DNA of 64,000 bases from Kluyvera sp036759925 (GCF_036759925.1 NZ_JAPKIB010000006.1:1-64000), one strand, 5' to 3'; positions 53,627 through 62,721 are shown, counted from the first letter of the stretch. A program made the numbers and translations. Notes: generated by a model not told the origin, from the letters alone.

Positions 53627-53656
53627 CCCCGGCGGCGCTGCGCTTGGCCGGGCTAC
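53627..53656. repeat. REP unit after hemL
   Basis: CCCCGGCGGCGCTGCGCTTG...CGGGCTAC is the inverse of the unit at 53706-53734. Together they bracket the hemL/fhuB terminator. Confidence 0.78.
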
Positions 53657-53670
53657 ATACCGCGAGCAAT

Positions 53671-53705
53671 AAAAAATGGCCATGCAAATCGGCATGGCCA
53701 TTTTT
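53671..53705. terminator. Bidirectional terminator between hemL and fhuB
   Basis: Perfect 10-bp stem ATGGCCATGC/GCATGGCCAT (53676-53685/53692-53701) with A-run on the left and T-run on the right. It can end both the rightward hemL and leftward fhuB transcripts. Confidence 0.92.
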
Positions 53706-53734
53706 GTAGCCCGGTCGAGCGCAGCGACGCCGGG
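53706..53734. repeat. REP unit beside fhuB
   Basis: GTAGCCCGGTCGAGCGCAGC...GCCGGG, 4 bases from the fhuB stop codon, in opposite orientation to the unit at 53627-53656. Confidence 0.78.
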
Positions 53735-53738
53735 AAAC

Positions 53739-55721
53739 CTACCGGCTCTGCTTTCTCAGCAAATAGATAAAATACGGCGCACCGATAAAGGTCGACAGCA
53801 GCCCTGCTGGCACCTGATACGGGAACATCAGCATACGCCCACACCAGTCAGCAAACACCAGTATCAGCCCACCAATCAGCGCCGACATCACGATATGCGG
53901 CATCGTCCGGCGGAAGCCCATCATGCGCGCAATATGCGGTGCCATCAGCCCAACAAAGCTTAACGGCCCGATGGTCAGCGTGGCCGCCGCCGTCAGGCAC
54001 GCTGCCAGCAACAGCAGGCTGATACGCGCCGGCGACAGCGCCATACCGATAGAGCGCGCCGTTTCACCGCCCAGCGGCAGAATGGTTAACCAGCGGCGGC
54101 AAAGCGGCACCAGCAGCAGGAAAATCACCATGGCAGTAGCCGACTGCGCCACCAGCTTACCGGTCGCGTTATAGGTTGAACCGGCAATCCACGTCAGGAT
54201 CTGCGCCATACGCGGGTCACCACTCGCCTGCAGCATCATCAGCAGCATGGTGAACGCGGTGCTCAGCGCCATCCCCGCCAACAGCATTCGATGCGGTGAA
54301 AATCCGCCGCGCCCGGCGGCAATCAGGATAACCAGCAGCGTGACCGCCGCTCCCAGACTGCCCGCCGGCAGCAGCCAGACAAACGCGTTGCCCGGCACCA
54401 CAAACAGCATCAGCACCACGCCAAACGCTGCGCCGGAGCTGATCCCCAGCACTTCCGGGCTCGCCATCGGGTTGCCGGTTAAGCGCTGAATAATACAGCC
54501 CGCCACCGCCAGCATCACCCCGGCAATCAGCGCCGAGGCGATACGCGGCCAGCGCCACTGAATCAGTTCGTCGAGCAGGGTACCGCTCGCCCAGTGCCAG
54601 CTGTGCGCATCGCGGCCCAGCGACAGCGCAGCAAACATTGCCGCTAACAGAATAACCAGTCCGCCTAGCGCAAACCACTGCACGTGCTGACGTTCATTCG
54701 CCACGCTGTCGTTAGCGTTCATCGACGGTGCGCTCATGCTGCGCAGGCGCGGCAGCAGCCAAAGCAGCAGCGGCGCACCAATCAGTGCGGTCACGGAGCC
54801 GGTGGAGACTTCCATCCACACCCGGGTAAGCCAGAGGATTATCTGATCGGAGAGCCACAGAATCAGCGCGCCAATCAGCGGTGCCAGCATCAGGCGGGAG
54901 AGCAAGCGTCGTGCGCCCAGCATCTTCGCCAGCAGCGGAGCAAACAGGCCGATAAAGCCAATAATCCCTACCGCGTTGACGAGGAAGGCGCTGATAACGA
55001 TCGCCAGCGTTAGCGCGCCCAGACGCGCCAGCGATAGCGCCAGCCCCAGGTTGCGGGCCACGCCGTCATCCAGCCCCATCAGCGTTAACGGGCGCAGCAG
55101 CAGCAGCGTGAGCATCACGCCACCCAGCAGCTGCGGCCAGAGACGTTGCACGATGCTCCAGTCGGTCTGGGTCAGCGTCCCGGTGCTCCACAGGAACATA
55201 CTTTGCAGTTGGTCGTGATGGAAAATCACCATCAGCTGGTTTATCGCGCCGCAGTACAGGCTCACCACCAGCCCGGCCAGAATCAGCGTCACCGGCGAGA
55301 GGCGTTTGCCCCACGCCACGCCGAAGACCAGCGCACCGACGATGCAGGCCCCCGCCAGCGCAGCAAACTGCGAGGCCAGCACGCCAGGAATGGCCCACAG
55401 CGCGGTAATGGTCATCCCCAACTGCGCGCCGGTCGCCACGCCAAGCGTGGTTGGCTCAGCCAATGGGTTACGCAGCACCTGCTGGAACAGCACGCCCACC
55501 AGCCCCAGTCCGGCGCCGACCAGCAGTGAGATAGTCAGGCGAGGCAGCAGGCTGTAGTGGAACAGCATCTGATCGATGGCGTTAATATCCGGCTGGCGTA
55601 TTGCCTGGAACCAGAGCGTGTGAGGCAGCGCAATGTTGAAGTTAAACCAGGTCAGCGCCAGCCCGACAATAAACAGCACCAGCAGTAACAGCGTGGCAAA
55701 AGGAGAGCGGGTCGTTTTCAC
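53739..55721 (-). CDS. fhuB: Ferrichrome (hydroxamate siderophore) ABC transporter permease FhuB
   Basis: FhuB moves ferric hydroxamates from FhuD through the inner membrane, powered by FhuC. It has 660 residues, two homologous halves of about 330 with about ten helices each, a fused FecCD-type permease. Each half has the ATPase-contact loop with conserved glycine (RNLGLAL...; RSIGMALSPARI). Its ATG overlaps the fhuD stop by 4 bases. It is the last gene of fhuA-fhuC-fhuD-fhuB. Confidence 0.96.
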   Translation of the reverse strand: MKTTRSPFATLLLLVLFIVGLALTWFNFNIALPHTLWFQAIRQPDINAIDQMLFHYSLLPRLTISLLVGAGLGLVGVLFQQVLRNPLAEPTTLGVATGAQLGMTITALWAIPGVLASQFAALAGACIVGALVFGVAWGKRLSPVTLILAGLVVSLYCGAINQLMVIFHHDQLQSMFLWSTGTLTQTDWSIVQRLWPQLLGGVMLTLLLLRPLTLMGLDDGVARNLGLALSLARLGALTLAIVISAFLVNAVGIIGFIGLFAPLLAKMLGARRLLSRLMLAPLIGALILWLSDQIILWLTRVWMEVSTGSVTALIGAPLLLWLLPRLRSMSAPSMNANDSVANERQHVQWFALGGLVILLAAMFAALSLGRDAHSWHWASGTLLDELIQWRWPRIASALIAGVMLAVAGCIIQRLTGNPMASPEVLGISSGAAFGVVLMLFVVPGNAFVWLLPAGSLGAAVTLLVILIAAGRGGFSPHRMLLAGMALSTAFTMLLMMLQASGDPRMAQILTWIAGSTYNATGKLVAQSATAMVIFLLLVPLCRRWLTILPLGGETARSIGMALSPARISLLLLAACLTAAATLTIGPLSFVGLMAPHIARMMGFRRTMPHIVMSALIGGLILVFADWCGRMLMFPYQVPAGLLSTFIGAPYFIYLLRKQSR

Positions 55722-56611
55722 GCTTTGCCTCCCAGTGCGTTATCAAGAATGCGAGCGAAGTTCATCGCCGACAGCGTCGCGCCGTAGAACCAGACCGCCG
55801 GAACGTTCTGCACCCGGTTCGCGCGGACAAACGGCATCGCCTGCCATAACGGTGTGGCAGCCAGCTGGCGCATATCAGCGGCATTACCGTGGTCAAAGCA
55901 GAGCACATCGACGTCTTTGTAGGCCGCCAGGCGGTCGATACCGACCACCGTGCTGCCCCAGAAGTTCGTCTCCCCCTGCCAGGCGTTCTTCACGCCCAGA
56001 CGATCGAGGATCTCCTGGAAGAGGCAGTTCGGGCCAAACACCAGCATATGACGCGGATCGAGCAGCGACATGATCAGCACGGGGCGTTCGCCACGCGAGG
56101 CAAAGCGCGGCTTGAGGCTGTCGATGTAGGCATCAAACTCCGCCAGATGGCGATGAGCGACGTCCTGCTTATTGAGCAGTTCCGCCATCTCCAGCAGCGA
56201 TCGCCGCGCCTGCTCCAGCGGCTGTTTGCCGTCGCTGAAGGCAAAGCTGCGCCCCGGCGCGATGCGGGCGAGGATCTTCGGTGAGGGGCCATAGCCCGCG
56301 GACCAGACCAGCATCGAGGGCTTCATCTGGGTCAGCAGTTCAAGATTGGGTTCGGTGCGCAGCCCCACGTCAATCACCGAGTCCGGCAGCACCGGTTCGT
56401 TGACCCACATGCGATAGTTGGGGATGTCCGCCACGCCGTAAGGGGTGACGCCTAGCGCCAGCATTAGCTCGACCGGCAGCCACTCCAGCGCCACGATACG
56501 TTCAGCGTTCACCGGCGCGGCCTGGGCTTTTTGCATCTGCCAGAGCAGCGGCGAGAGCGCCATCGCCGCCAGAAAACGGCGGCGGTTTATCAAATTCGAA
56601 TCAGTCATCAA
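55718..56611 (-). CDS. fhuD: Ferrichrome-binding periplasmic protein FhuD
   Basis: FhuD captures ferrichrome, coprogen and related hydroxamates in the periplasm and delivers them to FhuB. The 297-residue precursor has an N-terminal segment NRRRFLAAMALSPLLW that resembles a twin-arginine signal, as in E. coli FhuD. The mature part has two lobes joined by a long helix and the ligand-side stretches WSAGYGPSP and QGETNFWGST. It overlaps fhuC and fhuB by 4 bases each. Confidence 0.96.
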   Translation of the reverse strand: MMTDSNLINRRRFLAAMALSPLLWQMQKAQAAPVNAERIVALEWLPVELMLALGVTPYGVADIPNYRMWVNEPVLPDSVIDVGLRTEPNLELLTQMKPSMLVWSAGYGPSPKILARIAPGRSFAFSDGKQPLEQARRSLLEMAELLNKQDVAHRHLAEFDAYIDSLKPRFASRGERPVLIMSLLDPRHMLVFGPNCLFQEILDRLGVKNAWQGETNFWGSTVVGIDRLAAYKDVDVLCFDHGNAADMRQLAATPLWQAMPFVRANRVQNVPAVWFYGATLSAMNFARILDNALGGKA

Positions 56612-57405
56612 TAGACAAAACTTACCGGTGCGGCACCGGCTGGATGCGGAAGAATACCCATTGGGATGCCGTAAATCTGCTCCAGCGTGTCGCTGCGCAT
56701 CAGTTCGTCCGGCGAGCCCTGAGCAATCATTTCACCGCCGCGAAGCGCCACCAGATAGTCACAGTAGCGCGCCGCCATGTTGATATCGTGCAGAACGGCA
56801 ACCACCGTCAGGCCACGCTGCTGGCTTAAGCGGTGCACCAGCGCCAGCACGTCAACCTGATGGGCTATATCGAGCGCCGAGGTTGGCTCGTCGAGCAGCA
56901 GGCAGCGGCTATCCTGCGCCACCAGCATGGCAATCCACGCGCGCTGACGTTCGCCGCCGGAGAGGCTATCGACCAGGCGATGTGCTAACGGCTTCAGCCC
57001 TACGAGGGAGATGGCTTCCTCGACCTTTTCACGATCGGCAACGCCGAAACGGCCCAGCGCACCGTGCCACGGGTAGCGACCAATGGCGACGAGTTCACGC
57101 ACGGTCATCCCTTCTGCAGGCGGCAGCTGCTGCGGCAGATAGGCAACCTTACGGGCAAAAGCTTTGCTGTTCCAGCTCGCCAGCGGCTGGCCGTCCAGTA
57201 GGATCTCGCCTTCCGACGGAGCCTGATGGCGGCCAAGCATTTTCAGCAGCGTAGACTTGCCCGAGCCGTTATGACCGATAAGGCCGGTCACTTTGCCTGC
57301 GGGAAACGTTAAGGAGAGAGGATGAAGAAGCGTACGGCCTGGAACGCGAAAAACGACCTGTTCCAGAGAAAAGGTCGTATCAGAATGAGTTGTCTTGTCC
57401 TGCAT
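56608..57405 (-). CDS. fhuC: Ferrichrome ABC transporter ATP-binding protein FhuC
   Basis: FhuC is the ATPase of the hydroxamate siderophore importer. With the start at 57405 (MQDKTTHSD...) it has 265 residues like E. coli FhuC, with Walker A GHNGSGKST (44-52), signature LSGGERQR and Walker B CLLLDEPTSALD. An ATG four codons upstream has no ribosome site and sits on the fhuA-fhuC hairpin's edge, so the downstream start is preferred. It overlaps fhuD by 4 bases. Confidence 0.96.
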   Translation of the reverse strand: MQDKTTHSDTTFSLEQVVFRVPGRTLLHPLSLTFPAGKVTGLIGHNGSGKSTLLKMLGRHQAPSEGEILLDGQPLASWNSKAFARKVAYLPQQLPPAEGMTVRELVAIGRYPWHGALGRFGVADREKVEEAISLVGLKPLAHRLVDSLSGGERQRAWIAMLVAQDSRCLLLDEPTSALDIAHQVDVLALVHRLSQQRGLTVVAVLHDINMAARYCDYLVALRGGEMIAQGSPDELMRSDTLEQIYGIPMGILPHPAGAAPVSFVY

Positions 57406-57422
57406 AACCGTCAACATGTTAA

Positions 57423-57448
57423 AGAGCGCGGAAAATCCGCGCTCTGGA
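57423..57448 (-). terminator. Hairpin between fhuA and fhuC (partial terminator or stabiliser)
   Basis: Perfect 10-bp stem AGAGCGCGGA/TCCGCGCTCT (57423-57432/57436-57445) with a 3-base loop. On the minus strand it is followed only by UUUAAC, so partial termination or 3'-end protection giving more fhuA than fhuCDB is likelier than full termination. Confidence 0.7.
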
Positions 57449-57453
57449 GGTGG

Positions 57454-59667
57454 TTAGAAACGGAACGTTGCGGTAGCAACAACCTGGCGCTCAGCGCCCC
57501 AGTAGCACGCGTATTCGCTGTAGCAGCTGGAGACGTATTCACGGTTGAACAGGTTATTGACGTTAACGGCAATGGATGAACCCGGCAGGCCTACGCGCGC
57601 CAGATCGTATTTAACCATCGCATCGGCAACGGTATAGCCGCCTACGCTAAACTGCTCGTTTTTCTTGCCAGTCGTGGTATCGCTTTTGTAGTAGCTGACG
57701 GTAGAGCCCGTATAACGAACGCCAGCACCAAAGGTCAGGCCACTCAGAGCGGTATCGTAGAAGGTATAATCCGTCCACAGAGAAGCCTGATTACGCGGTA
57801 CTTCCGCCGGGCGTTGACCATTGAAGGTTGTGTCATTCGTGTATTCAGCATCGGTATAACTGTACGCAGCCGTCACGTTGACGTTTTCATTCACCGCCGC
57901 TTTGGCTTCGAGTTCAAAACCGCGAGAACGAATTTCACCTGTCTGAATGCTGAACCCTGCGTTATTCGGATCCGCCGTCAGGTTTTTATTTTTGGTCAAC
58001 TGATAAACCGCACCCGTAATGACGACCGGCATGTCTTTCGGTACATACTTCACGCCCGTTTCATATTGCTTGCCACGAGACGGATCGAAAGGCTGCCCAG
58101 CTTTGGTTGAACCGGATGTTGGTTCAAAGGATTCGCTGTAGCTAAAGTATGGTGAAACTCCATTATCAAACAGGTAGTTAATACCACCTCGCCAGGTAAA
58201 TTGCTGGTCGTGATTCATCGCTTCAGAACCAGTAGTACGAGTCAAGGTCGACGTTTTCGCGTAGTCATAACGACCACCTAACGTCAGCACCCATTTGTCC
58301 CATTCCATCTGATCTTGAGCGTACAGGCCCGTCTGCTCCATGCGGTTCAGTACCTGATACTTCGCATAAGGACCGCTCACATTGATATTCGGGTTGCCGT
58401 ACTGCGGGTTCTGCATATCGATTGGATCGGCAGAACCGTAAAGTGCGTCAACGTCATTACGCATGCGTGAGTAGTCCACGCCCGTCAGCAGCGTATGGTC
58501 AACATCACCAGTAGCAAAGTTCGACTGCAACTGAGTATCGACGGAGAAGGCGTTCATATCTTCATCAGAACGAACGTACTGACGGTTAATTTTACCCGCA
58601 CCATCGTAGCCATAACCATAGACTGAGCGATACAGGGTTTTCACCTGATCGTAGCGCAGGTTCTGGCGTACGGTGAAGGTGTCGTTAAATTCGTGAGAGA
58701 AGCTGTAGCCCACCATCTGCTGGCGGCGCTGCATTTTGTTATCTCTCTCGCCTTCGTTGAAGTCGGTCGGCAGCTTGTGAGAATTGCCGTTCGCATCAAC
58801 ATAAGGAACCACCGTACCTTCACGCGGCAGCCAGCCGTAGTAACCCTCATCCGGATCGCTCTGGAAGTTGCTCAGGAAGGTGAAGTCAGTTTTATCATCC
58901 GGTCGCCAGCTAAAGGACGGTGCAACGGCATAACGGCTCGACTTCGCCATATCCTGTTGCGCATCCTGGCTACGGCCTAAACCGGTCAGGCGGTAAGACC
59001 ACACGCCTGCATCATCAATCGCATCACTAAAGTCAAAACCGGTCTGCCAGAGGTTATCTGTGCCCATTTTGAATTGAATTTCACGCAGCGGTTCAGTGGT
59101 CGGGCGCTTGCTGACCATGCTGACAATACCGCCAGGGTTGCTGTTGCCGTACAGCACGGAGGTTGGTCCGCGCATCACTTCTACGCGTTCAAGGAAATAC
59201 GGATCTACTGAGACTTCGGAGTAGTTGTTGCCCTGCAACTTCATGCCATCCAGGTACTGGTTCGTGTTCACGGTACTGGAGGTGGTGAAGCCACGGATAG
59301 TCACAACGTCATAGGTTGTTGAACTACCGCGAGTCGCAAATACGCTAGGCGTGTACGCCATCGCTTCTTTAACGGTCGTCGGCTGATGGATATCCATCTC
59401 CTGACGGGTAATCACCGAAACAGACTGAGGAGTCTTCTCAATCGGGGTATCGGTCTTAGTTGCCGTTGCTGAACGCTTCGCCGCAATCGTAGGAGCCGGG
59501 CCCCAGGCACTTTCCTGAGCCGCCGGAGCTGCGGTAACGGTGATGGTTTCTTCTTTAGGTTGTTCTGCTGCCTGTGCATATACAGACATGCCGCTAACCG
59601 CCGTGGCTACTACAACTGCGAGTTTACGCAGTGAGTGGGTTGGCTGAGCAGTTTTTAGACGCGCCAT
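57454..59667 (-). CDS. fhuA: Ferrichrome outer-membrane TonB-dependent receptor FhuA
   Basis: FhuA imports ferrichrome through the outer membrane using TonB energy. The 737-residue precursor has a signal peptide ending AQA (residue 33), a TonB box ETITVTA (40-46), a plug domain with MRGPTSVLYG, and a 22-strand barrel ending RQVVATATFRF. Compared with E. coli (747) the extracellular loops differ. The loop corresponding to L4 is short and has no Cys pair, while the C-terminal pair (SSCYSEYACYWG) is kept. A Fur-box-like site lies upstream. It heads fhuACDB. Confidence 0.95.
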   Translation of the reverse strand: MARLKTAQPTHSLRKLAVVVATAVSGMSVYAQAAEQPKEETITVTAAPAAQESAWGPAPTIAAKRSATATKTDTPIEKTPQSVSVITRQEMDIHQPTTVKEAMAYTPSVFATRGSSTTYDVVTIRGFTTSSTVNTNQYLDGMKLQGNNYSEVSVDPYFLERVEVMRGPTSVLYGNSNPGGIVSMVSKRPTTEPLREIQFKMGTDNLWQTGFDFSDAIDDAGVWSYRLTGLGRSQDAQQDMAKSSRYAVAPSFSWRPDDKTDFTFLSNFQSDPDEGYYGWLPREGTVVPYVDANGNSHKLPTDFNEGERDNKMQRRQQMVGYSFSHEFNDTFTVRQNLRYDQVKTLYRSVYGYGYDGAGKINRQYVRSDEDMNAFSVDTQLQSNFATGDVDHTLLTGVDYSRMRNDVDALYGSADPIDMQNPQYGNPNINVSGPYAKYQVLNRMEQTGLYAQDQMEWDKWVLTLGGRYDYAKTSTLTRTTGSEAMNHDQQFTWRGGINYLFDNGVSPYFSYSESFEPTSGSTKAGQPFDPSRGKQYETGVKYVPKDMPVVITGAVYQLTKNKNLTADPNNAGFSIQTGEIRSRGFELEAKAAVNENVNVTAAYSYTDAEYTNDTTFNGQRPAEVPRNQASLWTDYTFYDTALSGLTFGAGVRYTGSTVSYYKSDTTTGKKNEQFSVGGYTVADAMVKYDLARVGLPGSSIAVNVNNLFNREYVSSCYSEYACYWGAERQVVATATFRF

Positions 59668-59700
59668 TGGTATATCTCTGATGAAGTGAATGATAACGTA

Positions 59701-59719
59701 AACGAGAATTATTATTATA
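59701..59719 (-). promoter_or_regulatory. Probable Fur box of fhuA
   Basis: On the minus strand TATAATAATAATTCTCGTT matches the 19-bp Fur consensus GATAATGATAATCATTATC at 12 positions. It lies just downstream of the promoter at 59729-59758, where Fe-Fur would block transcription of the fhu operon when iron is sufficient. Confidence 0.55.
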
Positions 59720-59728
59720 ACGATGGGA

Positions 59729-59758
59729 ATAATAGGTCATGCATTGGACGCATAGCAA
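59729..59758 (-). promoter_or_regulatory. Probable fhuA promoter
   Basis: On the minus strand: -35 TTGCTA (complement of 59753-59758), 18-bp spacer, -10 TATTAT (complement of 59729-59734). The rest of the 344-base gap between fhuA and mrcB (59668-60011) holds the mrcB terminator and a REP pair. Confidence 0.5.
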
Positions 59759-59843
59759 GCGATATAAGTCCCTACCAGAATTAAGGGGTTAAGAATTAAA
59801 CAGATGAAAAAGCGACGTTAAGGAAAAGAAAAAACTTAGGGAT

Positions 59844-59872
59844 AAAAAAAGCCTCTGCGCAACGCAGAGGCT
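59844..59872 (-). terminator. Terminator after mrcB
   Basis: Perfect 9-bp stem GCCTCTGCG/CGCAGAGGC (59851-59859/59863-59871) with loop CAA. On the minus strand it is followed by a seven-U run, so it ends the leftward mrcB transcript before the fhuA promoter. Confidence 0.88.
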
Positions 59873-59910
59873 TAGTGCTAATACGGTACGGGGTGGGGGG
59901 TACCGAGCCA

Positions 59911-59987
59911 TCCCGGAGTCGACGTAAACGCCTCGTCCGGGCTACAACATCGGCTGTAGTCCAGACGAACGAAGTGACGCCGGGGTT
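59911..59987. repeat. REP pair between mrcB and fhuA, second unit degraded
   Basis: CCCGGAGTCGACGTAAACGC...CCGGGCTACA is a good unit. The partner TGTAGTCCAGACGAACGAAG...GCCGGGG has drifted from GTAGCCCGGCCAAGCGCAGC at several positions, which suggests an older copy. Confidence 0.7.
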
Positions 59988-60011
59988 GGCACCGATCCCA
60001 TCAGGGCGGTA

Positions 60012-62549
60012 TTAATTCCCGCCGAACATATCCTTAATCCAGCCTGCTACGCCATCGCTGTCTTTCTTCTCCTGTGCCGGCGGCTGCTGTTGCTGCTGCT
60101 GAGGCTGTGAAGAGGAAGAGTCAAACGGGTTCGCTGACTGCTGCTGCTCGATAGCCTGCTGGCTCTGCTGGCAGAGTGAATCCGGGTCGGTAGTCCAGAC
60201 CGGCAGCATACGGGTGCCACCGCCGCCGCAGACGAAGTTACCGCCGTCGTCGACACCCATGTTCACCACATCTTCCGGCGGCGTCAGATCCAGCGCGATA
60301 GGCGACTGGGTCTCCAGATAACGCTGGTAGATAGACATCGCACCGCTGGCGCCGTAGAGCTTGGTCGGCTGGTTATTATCGCGACCTACCCAGGTGATCA
60401 CCACTTCACGGCCGTCAATCCCGGCAAACCAGGTATCGACGTTGTTGTTGGTGGTCCCGGTTTTCCCTGCCAGATGCAGGTTCGGGTATTTCGCGCCCAG
60501 CTGACGGCCAGTACCACGCTGCACAACCTGCTGCATGGTCCACAACGTCAGATAAGCCGCCTGCGCCGGAACGGCACGTTCCGCCTGCGGATAGCTCTGG
60601 TACAGCACGGTACCGTCTTCCGCAATCACCGAACGCAGCGCCGACAATGGCGCGCGGTTACCGCCGCTGGCGATGGTCTGGAACGCCTGCGCCACTTCAA
60701 TCGGCGTCAGGTTCAGCGCCCCCAGCAGCATCGCTGGCACGGCGTTGAGCTGATCTTTCGGCGCACCCAGCTTCAGCCAGGTGTCGGTGACCGCTGGCAG
60801 GCCCAGCGCCATACCGAGGTTAACGGTCGGCACGTTCATGGAACGCGTCAGCGCATCCACCAGCATCACCTGACCGCTGTAGCGACGATCATCGTTCTGC
60901 GGTGACCACACCTGACCATTCGGCTGACGCAGCGCAATTGGCGCATCGGCAATCCAGGTATTCAGGCGGTACTGGTTCGGCTGGCTTAAGGCCGTCAGAT
61001 AGGTCGCCGGTTTTGCCAGAGAACCAATCGAACGACGTGCCTGCATGGCACGGTTGTAGCCCGCAAACTGCGGTTCAGCGCCGCCAACCATCGCGCGCAC
61101 TTCGCCGCTGAAGCGGTCAACCACCACCATCGCGGTTTCAAGGTCGCTCAGCTTACGCTGTTTCTTCAGTACCGGAATGCCGTCGGTCGCCGCTTTTTCT
61201 GCGGCATCCTGCGCCACCGAGTCGAAGGTGGTAAAGATCTTCACGCCGGAGAGATCTTTCACCTTATCGCCCAGCTTCGCCTGCAGCTCCTGACGCACCA
61301 TCTGCATAAATGCAGGCTGCGGTGAAATCACCCCACCGCGCGGCTGCACGCCCAACGGACGCGCGCTCAGCATGTCGTACAGTTCCTGATCGATAACCTT
61401 CTGCTGTTGCAGCAGGCGCAGAACCAGATTACGACGCTCCAGCGCCAGTTTCGGGTTACGCCACGGGTTGTAGACCGAGGCCCCTTTCACCATGCCCACC
61501 AGCAGTGCCTGTTGGTCAAGGCTCAGCTCTTCTACCGGACGACCGAAGTAGTAGAGGCTCGCCAGCGGGAAGCCGCGGATTTCATTGTCGCCGCTCTGAC
61601 CGAGGTAGACCTCGTTCATATACAGCTCAAGAATGCGGTCTTTGCTGTAGCGGGCGTCCATGATCAGCGCCATGTAGGCTTCGTTCGCCTTACGCCAGTA
61701 AGAACGTTCGCTGGAAAGGAACAGGTTCTTCACCAGCTGCTGGGTCAGCGTACTCGCCCCCTGCACCGTTCTTCCGGCTGTCAGGTTCGCCAGCACCGCA
61801 CGGCCCATCGAGTAGAAGCTGATACCATCATGCTCGTAGAAGTGACGGTCTTCGGTGGCGATCAGCGTATCGATCAGCAGATCCGGGAAACCACTGCGCG
61901 GCACAAACAGACGCTGCTCGCCGTTTGGCGAGGACATCATGGTGATAAGGCGCGGGTCGAGACGGAAGAAGCCGAACTGGCGGTTGCTGTCCAGGTTCTC
62001 GATAGTTTCCAGGTGATCGCCATCAAAGGTCAGACGCGCGCGCACCTGCCCTTCTTTACTGTCCGGGAAATCGAACGGGCGACGGATCATCTCAATGCTG
62101 TTGGCCTGCACGGTAAATTCACCAGGCCGCGTCATCGCCGTCACCTGGCGATACTGGGTCGCCGTCAGCAGCTGCACCATCTCTTTTTTGCTAATCGGCA
62201 TATCCGGCTCAAGGCTCACCATGCGGCCATAGACTGCCGCTGGCAGCTGCCAGACTTTACCGTCGATGCGGCTACGGATTTTTTGGTCCAGGTACACGCC
62301 GTAAATGGCCATCAGCACGGCAAAAACGATGCCGAGTTTTACCAGGAACCAGAACCAGCGGTGTTTGCCGCGCGGTTTTTTCCCTTTTCCGCCGCCTTTA
62401 CGCGAGCGCGGTTTTTCATCATCGTAGCCATCATCATCATAATCGTCGTCATACTCATCGTCTCTGAGCTGTCGACGGCTTACCTTTTGCTTTGCCGGAC
62501 GTGCAGGCTTGCCTTTACGTCCAATCGGCTCGCGGTCATTCCCCGCCAT
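60012..62549 (-). CDS. mrcB: Bifunctional penicillin-binding protein 1B
   Basis: PBP1B polymerises and cross-links peptidoglycan and is activated by LpoB. The 845-residue protein starts MAGNDREPIGRKGKP (GGAGAG before the ATG at 62549) and has an acidic cytoplasmic tail rich in Asp/Tyr. A membrane helix lies at about 64-87, followed by the UB2H LpoB-docking domain (about 108-200). The glycosyltransferase domain has catalytic Glu233 (ATEDRHFYEHDG), and the transpeptidase has Ser510-x-x-Lys513 and KTGTTNNN. The C-terminus is Gln-rich before the conserved GWIKDMFGGN. The numbering matches E. coli. Confidence 0.97.
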   Translation of the reverse strand: MAGNDREPIGRKGKPARPAKQKVSRRQLRDDEYDDDYDDDGYDDEKPRSRKGGGKGKKPRGKHRWFWFLVKLGIVFAVLMAIYGVYLDQKIRSRIDGKVWQLPAAVYGRMVSLEPDMPISKKEMVQLLTATQYRQVTAMTRPGEFTVQANSIEMIRRPFDFPDSKEGQVRARLTFDGDHLETIENLDSNRQFGFFRLDPRLITMMSSPNGEQRLFVPRSGFPDLLIDTLIATEDRHFYEHDGISFYSMGRAVLANLTAGRTVQGASTLTQQLVKNLFLSSERSYWRKANEAYMALIMDARYSKDRILELYMNEVYLGQSGDNEIRGFPLASLYYFGRPVEELSLDQQALLVGMVKGASVYNPWRNPKLALERRNLVLRLLQQQKVIDQELYDMLSARPLGVQPRGGVISPQPAFMQMVRQELQAKLGDKVKDLSGVKIFTTFDSVAQDAAEKAATDGIPVLKKQRKLSDLETAMVVVDRFSGEVRAMVGGAEPQFAGYNRAMQARRSIGSLAKPATYLTALSQPNQYRLNTWIADAPIALRQPNGQVWSPQNDDRRYSGQVMLVDALTRSMNVPTVNLGMALGLPAVTDTWLKLGAPKDQLNAVPAMLLGALNLTPIEVAQAFQTIASGGNRAPLSALRSVIAEDGTVLYQSYPQAERAVPAQAAYLTLWTMQQVVQRGTGRQLGAKYPNLHLAGKTGTTNNNVDTWFAGIDGREVVITWVGRDNNQPTKLYGASGAMSIYQRYLETQSPIALDLTPPEDVVNMGVDDGGNFVCGGGGTRMLPVWTTDPDSLCQQSQQAIEQQQSANPFDSSSSQPQQQQQQPPAQEKKDSDGVAGWIKDMFGGN

Positions 62550-62643
62550 GCTTTCTCTCCGCAACATTCAGGCATAAAGGCCTGATTCTCAATTCTTCTG
62601 CCACGGGACAGAAGAAGATATCTCTCAATTTTACGCAGTTTTT

Positions 62644-62711
62644 CCCCGGCGTCGCATTCGCTCGGCCGGGCTACGTTTTGATGTAGCCCGGCCGAGCGTA
62701 GCGACGCCGGG
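62644..62711. repeat. REP pair (BIME) between hrpB and mrcB
   Basis: CCCCGGCGTCGCATTCGCTC...CGGGCTAC and GTAGCCCGGCCGAGCGTAGC...GCCGGG form a nearly perfect inverted pair around GTTTTGAT. The pair starts 10 bases after the hrpB stop. Confidence 0.82.
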
Positions 62712-62721
62712 AACTGCGCCA

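Noticed and set aside
61407..62585. A 392-codon open frame antisense to mrcB
   Set aside because: Shadow of mrcB; the composition is biased and there is no similarity to any family I know.
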